64,000 nt of DNA from an uncultured Candidatus Saccharibacteria bacterium (lineage in GTDB: Bacteria > Patescibacteriota > Saccharimonadia > Saccharimonadales > Saccharimonadaceae): positions 1 through 64,000 of the forward strand of contig CALLZM010000006.1 in the NCBI GenBank assembly GCA_937858705.1. Reading direction: 5' to 3'. Shown here one piece after another: positions 45,448-52,479 of this stretch; positions within the stretch are counted from its first letter, which is position 1; the number at the start of each line of letters is the position of its first letter. Made by a program: the position numbers and the translations under genes. The notes under the pieces were generated by a model. The model had not been told where the DNA came from and searched no databases. It saw only the letters and a program-made list of their open reading frames with translations.

Positions 45448-45696
45448 ATGAGTAACTTAACGAAGAGTATCTTTTCCAATCCCGATGAGATGGAAGCTAA
45501 AGTTAGCTATCAAGCAATGCGAATAACTTGGATTACTATAAATAGCCTATTCGTCGTCGGCATGATCTGGTTTTTCTTGAACGGAGGCAATAATCCGATT
45601 TCGCTCACTATGCTAGTAGCAGCTGAGGTTATTTATATCACCGTAAAGGCATTCTTAAATTGGAGGCTAACACACGGTGGCAAAGATAACGAATAA
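45448..45696 (+). CDS. Small membrane protein paired with an XRE regulator
   Basis: 82 aa with two helices (about 26-45 and 49-67), a short N-terminal amphipathic part and a charged tail. AAGGAG stands 12 bases before ATG. It overlaps the XRE gene by 20 bases. Pairs of a small two-helix protein with an XRE regulator occur in many bacteria and archaea, but their function is unresolved. Confidence 0.75.
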   Translation: MSNLTKSIFSNPDEMEAKVSYQAMRITWITINSLFVVGMIWFFLNGGNNPISLTMLVAAEVIYITVKAFLNWRLTHGGKDNE

Positions 45697-45892
45697 GGTT
45701 AAGGAGAACCGTAAAAGTTGTAATTTGCGGCAAGAGGACCTGGCTGCTCTGGTTGGAGTATCAAGGCAAACGATTATTGCCATAGAAAATGAAAAGTACA
45801 GTCCATCTCTAGAGCTAGGATTCAAGATTGCTAAAGTGCTCAATGAAAAAGTAGAAGACGTATTTTTCATAGACTTCGAAGGAACGACATAG
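45677..45892 (+). CDS. XRE-family transcriptional regulator
   Basis: 71 aa. The whole protein is a Cro/C1-type helix-turn-helix (KVKENRKSCNLRQEDLAALVGVSRQTIIAIE) with the KYSPSLELGFKIAKVLN segment; close to the short Firmicute/archaeal form. The start overlaps the membrane gene. By position it is the expected repressor for the palindrome at 45410-45429. Confidence 0.93.
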   Translation: MAKITNKVKENRKSCNLRQEDLAALVGVSRQTIIAIENEKYSPSLELGFKIAKVLNEKVEDVFFIDFEGTT

Positions 45893-45992
45893 CCTATTTA
45901 CTTATTATCGTACTGTCTGCTAACTAAACTAACTTCTTCAATCATACCACCCGGTTCTCGCTAAATAGGATTACCTCTGATAAAATAAGGCT

Positions 45993-47075
45993 ATGAGTTC
46001 ACTTCAAATCGGCATCGTTGGTCTGCCAAACGTCGGCAAATCAACACTATTCAATGCGCTGACCAATAACGATATACTGGCGGCAAATTATCCATTTGCG
46101 ACCATTGAACCAAATACAGGCATTGTACCAGTGCCAGACCCTCGCCTGGACACCCTCGCACGCATCTATGGTTCGCAAAAAATCCTTCCTGCTACCGTCT
46201 CTTTTGTTGATATCGCAGGCTTGGTTGCTGGTGCTTCAACCGGCGAAGGTTTAGGCAATAAATTCCTCGCGAATATTCGTGAGTGTAACGCCATTGTTCA
46301 TGTTGTTCGTGCTTTCGATAATCCCGATATTTTGCGGCATAACGAAACACCGGTTGACCCCAAGAGTGATATCGATATCATCAACACCGAACTTATGTTG
46401 GCAGACATCCAAACCATCGAAAATCGCCTGCCGCGGCTACAAAAAGAAGCCAAAGCAAAACCTGCTCTGAAAGAACAGGTAGAATATCTACAGGAAATGT
46501 TGTCGTACTTACAACAAGGAGCTCCTCTCTCCTCGCTGCCACAATTCAACGCTGAAGCTGTGGGCGACCTCAATCTCCTGACTGCAAAGCCAGTTATTTA
46601 CGCATTTAATATCGATGAAACAGCGCTCACAGATAGTGAATACCAGCAAAAGCTTGCCGAACTCGTTCAGCCATCGAAATCTATCTTTGTGTGTGCCAAA
46701 CTTGAAGAAGAACTAAAAGGACTCACGCCAGATGATGCCAAAGAACTGCTAGAAAGCTACGGCGTAGAAGAAACTGGCTTACTGCAACTCATTCATGCCG
46801 CATACGACACCTTGGGCTTACAGAGTTATCTCACCGCTGGGCCGAAAGAAGTTCGTGCCTGGACCATACAAAAAGGCTGGACCGCACCACAAGCTGCGGG
46901 TGTTATTCACACCGATTTTGAGCGAGGATTTATCGCCGCTCAAGTCGTTAGCTACCCCGACCTACTCGCCGCTGGCAGCGAACAAGCCGCCAAGGCCGCT
47001 GGCAACATGCGCACCGAAGGCCGCGACTATGTCATGCAGCCCGACGACATCGTAGAATTTAGATTCAATGTATAA
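45993..47075 (+). CDS. ychF: Ribosome-binding ATPase YchF
   Basis: 360 aa. OBG-like with G1 [16 protein letters not shown]3 [10 protein letters not shown] and the NxxE-like AFNIDE instead of NKxD, which favours ATP over GTP; the C-terminal TGS domain is [28 protein letters not shown]. The ATG follows TAAAAT (45981-45986) by exactly six bases, so a leaderless mRNA is predicted. It is transcribed alone and converges on efp. Confidence 0.96.
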   Translation: MSSLQIGIVGLPNVGKSTLFNALTNNDILAANYPFATIEPNTGIVPVPDPRLDTLARIYGSQKILPATVSFVDIAGLVAGASTGEGLGNKFLANIRECNAIVHVVRAFDNPDILRHNETPVDPKSDIDIINTELMLADIQTIENRLPRLQKEAKAKPALKEQVEYLQEMLSYLQQGAPLSSLPQFNAEAVGDLNLLTAKPVIYAFNIDETALTDSEYQQKLAELVQPSKSIFVCAKLEEELKGLTPDDAKELLESYGVEETGLLQLIHAAYDTLGLQSYLTAGPKEVRAWTIQKGWTAPQAAGVIHTDFERGFIAAQVVSYPDLLAAGSEQAAKAAGNMRTEGRDYVMQPDDIVEFRFNV

Positions 47076-47080
47076 AAAGC

Positions 47081-47641
47081 TTATTTGCGGCGTTCGCGAT
47101 ATTCGCCCGTCGCAGTATCTACCGAAATAACATCGCCGCTCTTTATAAATGCCGGGACTTTTACTATCAGCCCCGTTTCTAGCGTCGCGTCTTTCAGCAC
47201 GCTCGAAGTAGTATCGCCTTTCACTACTTCCTCGGCATAAGTAACTTCAAGGTAGATATTTTTTGGTAATTCGACATTGATGATTTGCCCGTCAAACAAC
47301 TGCAGATTCACACTGTCGCCTTCTTTGAGATAATTCGAAGCGCTGTCGACAATATCTTTGTTCAGTTGGAATTGCTCAAAACTCTCTGGATCCATAAAGT
47401 GAAAATCGTCACCATCTGAATACAAATATTGTACAGTCTGGTTCCGCACTTCTGCTGGCTCAATCTTATCTTGACCCTTGTAGGTCTTCGGGATCACGCT
47501 GCCATCTATGAGGTTTTTCAACTTCACATTAACAATCGATCCCCCGCGACCCAACACTTTTTGACCATATTCAACAACACGATATGGCTTGCCATCTATC
47601 TGGCAGACGGTGCCTTTTTTTAAATCAGTCGGGGAATACAC
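47081..47641 (-). CDS. efp: Elongation factor P with Arg at the modified-lysine position
   Basis: 186 aa, three beta domains. EF-P relieves stalling at polyproline. Aligned with E. coli EF-P, the loop holding Lys34 (KPGKGQA) reads KVLGRGGS here: Arg at the tip and no Pro, so a lysyl-modifying system (EpmA) would have no target. Arg32 EF-Ps are rhamnosylated by EarP in other bacteria; neither gene is in the window. It follows rpsR by five bases and closes the rpsF-ssb-rpsR-efp transcript. Confidence 0.93.
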   Translation of the reverse strand: MYSPTDLKKGTVCQIDGKPYRVVEYGQKVLGRGGSIVNVKLKNLIDGSVIPKTYKGQDKIEPAEVRNQTVQYLYSDGDDFHFMDPESFEQFQLNKDIVDSASNYLKEGDSVNLQLFDGQIINVELPKNIYLEVTYAEEVVKGDTTSSVLKDATLETGLIVKVPAFIKSGDVISVDTATGEYRERRK

Positions 47642-47646
47642 TCTGT

Positions 47647-47847
47647 CTATCCTTGTGCTACGAACGGCAACAGTCCGAGGTGCCGCGCTCGTTTGATAGC
47701 CACCGCTAGTTGTCGCTGCTGCTTTGCACTGAGGCCAGTCTTACCTATTGGTTCGATCTGTCCGTATACATTTATATACTTCAGCAAAGTCTTAGGGTCT
47801 TTATAGCTAAAAACCTGATTTACATCATTCTTGTATTGTCGTGCCAT
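47647..47847 (-). CDS. rpsR: 30S ribosomal protein S18
   Basis: 66 aa with the pattern [55 protein letters not shown] in full agreement with S18. No zinc cysteines. Lies between ssb and efp and binds S6 on the platform of the 30S subunit. Confidence 0.97.
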   Translation of the reverse strand: MARQYKNDVNQVFSYKDPKTLLKYINVYGQIEPIGKTGLSAKQQRQLAVAIKRARHLGLLPFVAQG

Positions 47848-47858
47848 TATTATTCTCC

Positions 47859-48299
47859 TTAAAATGGTATTTCGCTTAAATCAATTGGTGAATCGTCGAT
47901 GTCATCTGGCGTGACATCATCTTGTGGTTTTTTGGCTGGAGCCGAAGCTGGTCGACTAGAAGTAGTGCCACCATCGCCGCCAGGGCCATCGAGGAAAGTG
48001 ACATCGGTCGCCACTACTTCAACTCTTGAGCGCTTTTTGCCCGTTTCTTTGTCGTCCCAGCTATCTTGGCGCAAACGGCCTTGTACGAGGCAGCGGCGAC
48101 CTTTGGTAAGATATTGAGCGACCAAGTCGCCCAGCTTTTCCCACGCAATCACATCGAAAAAGTCTGCTTGATCGTCTTGACCAACACGGTCAACAGCTAG
48201 ACCAAAACGAGTAATCGACTTACCGCTTGGTGTTGTCCTCGTTTCTGGATCTCTGGTTAAGCGACCCATCAATATTACCTGGTTGATACTTCTCGCCAT
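47859..48299 (-). CDS. ssb: Single-stranded DNA-binding protein
   Basis: 146 aa. OB fold with [34 protein letters not shown] and the [10 protein letters not shown] block, then a flexible linker and the acidic tail [12 protein letters not shown] by which SSB binds partner enzymes. It lies between rpsF and rpsR, as in most bacteria. Confidence 0.97.
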   Translation of the reverse strand: MARSINQVILMGRLTRDPETRTTPSGKSITRFGLAVDRVGQDDQADFFDVIAWEKLGDLVAQYLTKGRRCLVQGRLRQDSWDDKETGKKRSRVEVVATDVTFLDGPGGDGGTTSSRPASAPAKKPQDDVTPDDIDDSPIDLSEIPF

Positions 48300-48334
48300 A
48301 CTGCACTCCCCTCACTATTATCTAACTACTAAAT

Positions 48335-48664
48335 CTATTCGTCTTCTTTTGCGTTTGCTGCAGCAAGTGCGGCATTCACCTTAGCATCAGCCTTCACTAG
48401 CAGGTAGCGAAGTACGCCGTCGGTGATATTCAGCGTATTGCTGATCTTGAGTGGAGCATCGCTCGGTAGCTCAAGGTCAAAATACACAAACACTGCAAAG
48501 TGCTGGCGATTGATTTGATACGCCAATTTTTTCTTGCCTTGGTTGTCCTCTTTGACAATCTTGCCGCCAGCATCTTTGATAATGCCCTGAACTTTGATAA
48601 GTGGCGCCTCAAGATCGGTCTCGAGGTCCGGGTGAATCAGAACGGTCAGTTCATATTCATTCAT
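48335..48664 (-). CDS. rpsF: 30S ribosomal protein S6
   Basis: 109 aa with MNEYELTVLIHPDLE, GGKIVKEDNQGKKKLAYQI and a charged tail. First gene of rpsF-ssb-rpsR-efp. AAGGAGG lies just before the ATG, after a leader of about 228 nt, long enough for feedback by the S6:S18 complex. Confidence 0.97.
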   Translation of the reverse strand: MNEYELTVLIHPDLETDLEAPLIKVQGIIKDAGGKIVKEDNQGKKKLAYQINRQHFAVFVYFDLELPSDAPLKISNTLNITDGVLRYLLVKADAKVNAALAAANAKEDE

Positions 48665-48927
48665 GTTTTCCTCCTTTGGAATTCATAGCGTGTCTCGTTT
48701 GCATCATCAATGCCGATACTGTGCCTCGGGGCGTGCGAAAAGAAATATATTCAGAGGAAGCGTAGCCATAGCTACGCTGACGAAGAAATAGTTCTTTGCA
48801 GCCGTCCTGATGTGCAGAAGCGGTGTTGACTGATGTAAATGAGCCGCGCTCGTGATGGTTACATTATTTCATATAACCTTAGGTTTATATCACGACTAAT
48901 TATACAGTAGGAGCGGCATTTTGTCTA
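48665..48927 (-). promoter_or_regulatory. Promoter and long leader of the rpsF operon
   Basis: TAGACA (48927-48922), 17-nt spacer, TATAAT (48904-48899); the leader runs from about 48892 to the rpsF start. It contains an AGCGTAGC/GCTACGCT hairpin (about 48764-48783) and an AACCTAAGGTT element near the 5' end. S6:S18-binding RNA leaders are known for this operon; I could not confirm the CCG bulge typical of them. Confidence 0.6.
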
Positions 48928-48989
48928 TGGCGATAGGAATAGTCACGACGACGATAAATCCTCTGCGCCATCCATCTTGACGCACCATG

Positions 48990-49829
48990 CTAGATATCCT
49001 GTTCGTATATCTTCAGCCGATGCACCACCACTTCGGAGTGCTGCCACCCTGGGTCTGGCTCGGCGTTATTACCCGCAGTGCCTTCGTTACCCGCACCGAT
49101 TTGCAGGGTAATGCGCGGATACCAAGTTCTTCCAGATATTTCATAGACCGAGTCGTACCACGAGCGCAGCGTGGGATTAAAATTACTGTCATTCCACTCG
49201 TAAATCAGCACGCCGTCACACTCAAACCGCATACGACGGTAGGTTTTTTCGACGACATAAGTATGTACTGCGGCCGGGTCGGGGTTTGGGAGCGCCGAAT
49301 ACAGCCGCGTCGCGCCCTCTTTACGGCCTGTCGTGTAGTTTTCGTGAATCGTCGATATCATCACTGGACCACCCCAACGACCCCAGTCGTACGGCCAAGT
49401 TTCCACGACATCGATTTCACCCGAATCGCCATGCGACAGCGGACGAAACCACAGCGGACACGGCCACATGCCCGACTCTATCGGTAGTGTCGTTGTAACT
49501 TCAGCGCGGAAATAGTTTGGCACCGCGATGTGCTGCCCCGTCACATCGCCGGAGGTGTACGGCCGATTGCCCCGCGTTTCACGCCGTCCGTGGATGACCA
49601 TGCCGCGCGCACCGTACTCGACATTGTCCGGGTGGTTGTATGAATTGTCATTTGACTGCGTTTCTTGACGAGCCGTCCAGCCGTCGTTCGACGCAAACGA
49701 TGAGTCGTAAATAGTTCGCCAGCCAGCAGGTGGATTGTCTTCATCGTAGCCATACGGCACGATCGTACCCGTGTGAAATGACCGCCACCCCGTCGGTGTT
49801 GCCAGATATGATTCTTCAAGTGGATTCAT
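48990..49829 (-). CDS. Glycoside hydrolase family 16-like protein
   Basis: 279 aa. The GH16 catalytic signature is visible as SGEIDVVETW, with E138 (nucleophile), D140 and E143 (acid/base). GH16 enzymes cut beta-1,3 or beta-1,4 glucans and galactans; the substrate cannot be decided. Flanking aromatic-rich beta strands fit the jelly-roll fold. There is no signal peptide, so export would be by another route or as part of an appendage, as with tail-fibre depolymerases. GGAGGAG stands before the ATG. Last of three co-directional cassette genes. Confidence 0.82.
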   Translation of the reverse strand: MNPLEESYLATPTGWRSFHTGTIVPYGYDEDNPPAGWRTIYDSSFASNDGWTARQETQSNDNSYNHPDNVEYGARGMVIHGRRETRGNRPYTSGDVTGQHIAVPNYFRAEVTTTLPIESGMWPCPLWFRPLSHGDSGEIDVVETWPYDWGRWGGPVMISTIHENYTTGRKEGATRLYSALPNPDPAAVHTYVVEKTYRRMRFECDGVLIYEWNDSNFNPTLRSWYDSVYEISGRTWYPRITLQIGAGNEGTAGNNAEPDPGWQHSEVVVHRLKIYEQDI

Positions 49830-49838
49830 CTGCTCCTC

Positions 49839-50531
49839 CTACAAAAATGAAACATCTTGCGCCACCCAAGATGTACCGTTATGAATAAAATGTGTGTGCA
49901 CTTGCCCTGGTGTGCCAGCTGGTCCGTGAGCAGCAGCAACCGAATGGAACGCAATGTCATCGTAGGTCATGCCGTTCGTCGCAGTTGATGAGTTGGTGCC
50001 AAACCGCAGTTCGTCTATCGCCGAATCGTTCAGCGTTGTCGTCGCTGTGCCAAGCGAATTTTCAGTATCGCCGCTAAAGAGCGACAGATTCACACTCGTG
50101 CCATTGACCACCAACTCAAAGCGAATGGGCTTGTTCAGCGGCAGTGCTGTCCCACCCGTCCAACGCACCACTCCTGCACCGTCATCGCGGATGCGGGCGA
50201 CTCCGGCTGTCGTCAGACGCACCGACCATTTGTCGCCAGAGCCACTTGCTTGCCCCTTGGCAAGCGTTATTTCTGCATCAGGATAGCCGCCCAGGGTCAG
50301 ATACCATCGTACAGTGTAGGTTGTGAGGGGCGTCCCGTGGAGCGGCCACCAATGAACTCGTTTAATAGCAGCTGCATCTGGCAAACGAATGCGCGGTGCC
50401 CTACCGCCGCTGTTCTCAATCGTCAAACTGCCGACGATACTCGAAAATACCGTATCGCCCGGACCCGCCGAGCTGGTCGTCAGAGTTGTCGGGCTCAGCC
50501 CATCACCACTCCATGTTCGTATAATCGCCAT
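49839..50531 (-). CDS. Appendage-like protein of the collagen cassette
   Basis: 230 aa from ATG 50531 (longer frame overlaps the collagen gene). It begins MAIIRTWSGDGLSPTTLTTSSAGPGDT; the central part (about 50-190) is predicted concanavalin-like beta sandwich, and the end VHTHFIHNGTSWVAQDVSFL looks like a phage tail or fibre terminus. It lies between the collagen-like and GH16 genes with four- to ten-base gaps. Exact role unknown. Confidence 0.68.
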   Translation of the reverse strand: MAIIRTWSGDGLSPTTLTTSSAGPGDTVFSSIVGSLTIENSGGRAPRIRLPDAAAIKRVHWWPLHGTPLTTYTVRWYLTLGGYPDAEITLAKGQASGSGDKWSVRLTTAGVARIRDDGAGVVRWTGGTALPLNKPIRFELVVNGTSVNLSLFSGDTENSLGTATTTLNDSAIDELRFGTNSSTATNGMTYDDIAFHSVAAAHGPAGTPGQVHTHFIHNGTSWVAQDVSFL

Positions 50532-50535
50532 CGGG

Positions 50536-51384
50536 CTACTCCGAGTCCCGTAGCCAGATGTCTTTGCCGACTTCTGGTGCGGTTGGTGGTGTCGTCTCGT
50601 TGCCACCCACCCAAATCACCGTGTCAGCCGTTGGCCGGGCTGGCCATGAAGTCGTGTAGTAGACATATTGAACCTGTGGCGGTTTATCCGTAATCCCCGC
50701 CCAACTCGTCGTGCCCGCTGCGCCCGTAGCTCCAGTAGCCCCTTGTGTACCATTCGTACCATTTGGTCCTTGTGGTCCAGTTGCACCAATGCTACCTGGG
50801 GTTCCTGATGCACCAGCAGTGCCTGGTGTACCGCTTGCTCCAGTCGGTCCTGTGGCTCCTTGTGCACCAGGAGTTCCGGCTACACCACTTGCTCCTGCGG
50901 GACCTGTTGCGCCTGTAGCTCCTTGGGTGCTTGCCGGTCCAGGCTCACCCTGGTCTCCTTTGGGGCCGGTGGCTCCGTGTTGTCCTGGAGTACCGCTGGC
51001 GCCTGTAGCTCCGGTTGCTCCTTGGGTAGAGGCGGGGCCTGGTTCACCTTGAAGACCTTGGGGTCCTTGGGGGCCGGTAGCTCCGATGGGGCCAGGGACT
51101 GTTGAAGGAGTACCTGTTGCACCGGTAGCACCTTGAGAGCCGGGGGTTCCATGAGTGCCTGGGGTACCAGAGGCTCCGGTTGCACCTTGAGGACCTATTG
51201 GACCAGTTGCTCCTTGTTGTCCGGCTATGATTTCTAGTTTGGATTGGATTTGGGGGGAGAGAGCGGATTCTGGGACGGAGTTGTCTTTGAGTGTTCCGTC
51301 TGGTTTGTGGACTTGGGAGAGATAGTCGTTGAGGATGTCTCCCCATTGGCCTTGGTCTTTTCCTGGGTGGGGTAGGCGTGGCAT
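50536..51384 (-). CDS. Collagen-like repeat protein under a homopolymer-containing promoter
   Basis: 282 aa. An N-terminal module (HPGKDQGQWGDILNDYLSQV...KPDGTLKDNSVPESAL, 5-46) is followed by about 60 Gly-X-Y triplets (58-240; ATG, PQG, GTP types) broken by short PST blocks, then a C-terminal beta cap (TSWPARPTADTVIWVGG). Collagen-like proteins form triple-helical stalks at bacterial surfaces and phage tails. There is no signal peptide or sortase motif. A ribosome site AAGGAG lies 12 bases before the start. The promoter at 51444-51474 carries a G10 tract, suggesting that the gene and the two behind it are phase variable. Confidence 0.85.
   Translation of the reverse strand: MPRLPHPGKDQGQWGDILNDYLSQVHKPDGTLKDNSVPESALSPQIQSKLEIIAGQQGATGPIGPQGATGASGTPGTHGTPGSQGATGATGTPSTVPGPIGATGPQGPQGLQGEPGPASTQGATGATGASGTPGQHGATGPKGDQGEPGPASTQGATGATGPAGASGVAGTPGAQGATGPTGASGTPGTAGASGTPGSIGATGPQGPNGTNGTQGATGATGAAGTTSWAGITDKPPQVQYVYYTTSWPARPTADTVIWVGGNETTPPTAPEVGKDIWLRDSE
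50700..51220. repeat. Repetitive DNA encoding Gly-X-Y triplets
   Basis: Nine-base periodicity with recurring ggt/gct/ggc phrases, such as GGAGCTACAGGC-like units, can be read throughout. Such arrays change length by recombination or slippage, so the stalk length may vary between strains. Confidence 0.75.
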
Positions 51385-51443
51385 GATGGTTGGTTGCTCC
51401 TTTTCGTTGGTTGGGTGATATCTTATTGCTAGTGCTTGATATC

Positions 51444-51474
51444 ATGGTACCCCCCCCCCTGGTGGATTTGTCAA
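51444..51474 (-). promoter_or_regulatory. Candidate phase-variable promoter with a G10 tract in the spacer
   Basis: On the minus strand TTGACA (51474-51469) and TACCAT (51449-51444) are separated by 19 bases, of which ten are a continuous G tract (51459-51450). Seventeen is optimal, so eight G would be on, and changes by slippage would tune output. The transcript would begin near 51437 and lead into the collagen-like gene. Confidence 0.6.
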
Positions 51475-51492
51475 GGATTTTATACAGGCAAA

Positions 51493-51523
51493 CAGCTGCT
51501 CTAGGCCTGGCCTAGAGCAGCTG
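51493..51523. repeat. 31-bp near-perfect palindrome between divergent promoters
   Basis: CAGCTGCTCTAGGCC and GGCCTAGAGCAGCTG arms surround a single T. It is 20 bp upstream of the -35 of the collagen cassette and about 25 bp before the ArsR promoter, with no T run on either side. It may be an operator, a cruciform site or a terminator that insulates the two units. Confidence 0.6.
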
Positions 51524-51581
51524 AGAATCTCTTCGCAATCATTTATATTGAAATATCTAAATATATCGATATAATATACTT

Positions 51582-51881
51582 ATGACCAACCAACGAGTAG
51601 TCATTTTAAAAGCATTAGCCGACGAGACACGACTCGGCATACTTGCCGCTATAGTCGCCCAAAATACCGCCGTATCGGGGTGCGACATCGTGGCAAGCTG
51701 CCAGTCAATATCTCGCCTATCGCAGCCGGTGCTCAGCCATCACTTTTCTAAGCTCGTCGACGCGGGTATTTTACTAGAAGAGAAGCATGGCGCAAGCAAA
51801 TCATACCGGCATAATGCCCCGCTACTCGCAAAAGTTGGGATAGATATTACAAAACTTATTTCTTTACAGAAGGAGAAATGA
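51582..51881 (+). CDS. ArsR-family transcriptional regulator
   Basis: 99 aa winged helix (LKALADETRLGILAAIV, VLSHHFSKLVDAGILLEEKHG). No cysteine pair in the recognition helix, so metal sensing of the ArsR/SmtB type is not obvious; Cys in SGCDIVASCQS may act as a redox sensor. ATG follows TATAAT (51570-51575) by exactly six bases. A TATATCGATATA palindrome (51562-51573) covers the -10. The flavoreductase gene follows by four bases, so the pair forms a small regulated operon. Confidence 0.9.
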   Translation: MTNQRVVILKALADETRLGILAAIVAQNTAVSGCDIVASCQSISRLSQPVLSHHFSKLVDAGILLEEKHGASKSYRHNAPLLAKVGIDITKLISLQKEK

Positions 51882-51885
51882 CCCA

Positions 51886-52428
51886 ATGGCACACATATTA
51901 GTAGTAACTGGAAGCGTACGACCACATAGCGTCAACCAAAAAGTTGTACCTGTTGTTATACAGCAGCTCACCGAAAAAGGCGCAGAAGTAACCGTAGCAG
52001 ACCTCGCTGAGCTCGCTCTTCCCTTTTTCGATGCCCCCTTCCCGCCAACAGCACCAGAATTTGCCCCAGAGCATGCATCTGTACAACAATGGACCGACAT
52101 GGTCAGTCAAGCCGATGGCATCGTCTTCGTCACCCCTGAGTACAATCACACCATGAGCCCCGTCCAGCTGAACGCCGTTGACTGGATTGGCAAAGAATGG
52201 GAAAACAAGCCAATCGCACTCGTCGGCTACGGCTGGAGCACCGGTGGCAGCCAAGCCCACGACACTGCCCGTGAAGCTCTCGGCGCCAACCTAAAGGCAC
52301 GCGTCGGTGCAACACCAACAAACCTCTTTTTCATGAAAGATCTCAACCCCGATGGCTCTCTGCTTGACGCGGATAGCGTACAGCAAAAAATCAGCGCAAC
52401 GCTTGATGAATTGCTCCAGGCAGTATAA
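51886..52428 (+). CDS. NADPH-dependent FMN reductase-like flavoprotein
   Basis: 180 aa with flavodoxin-like start ILVVTGSVRPHSVNQKVV, TPEYNHTMSPVQLNAVDWIGKEW and VGYGWSTGGSQAHD, typical of the NADPH-dependent FMN reductase family. Likely a quinone, chromate or azo-type reductase in redox defence. Co-transcribed with the ArsR-like regulator upstream. Confidence 0.92.
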   Translation: MAHILVVTGSVRPHSVNQKVVPVVIQQLTEKGAEVTVADLAELALPFFDAPFPPTAPEFAPEHASVQQWTDMVSQADGIVFVTPEYNHTMSPVQLNAVDWIGKEWENKPIALVGYGWSTGGSQAHDTAREALGANLKARVGATPTNLFFMKDLNPDGSLLDADSVQQKISATLDELLQAV

Positions 52429-52449
52429 ATACGCCTCCACCCAACAAAG

Positions 52450-52475
52450 AAACTCCCGGCAAACACCGGGAGTTT
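52450..52475. terminator. Bidirectional terminator
   Basis: AAACTCCCGG and CCGGGAGTTT arms around CAAACA. It can end the flavoreductase transcript and, in the other direction, that of ftsK. Confidence 0.88.
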
Positions 52476-52479
52476 CTCT

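Noticed and set aside
50700-51220. CRISPR-like or satellite array
   Set aside because: The periodicity is nine bases and fully explained by Gly-X-Y codons of the collagen-like gene.
48990-51384. Prophage tail module
   Set aside because: No other phage structural, packaging or lysis genes nearby; kept as a surface or appendage cassette of unclear origin.
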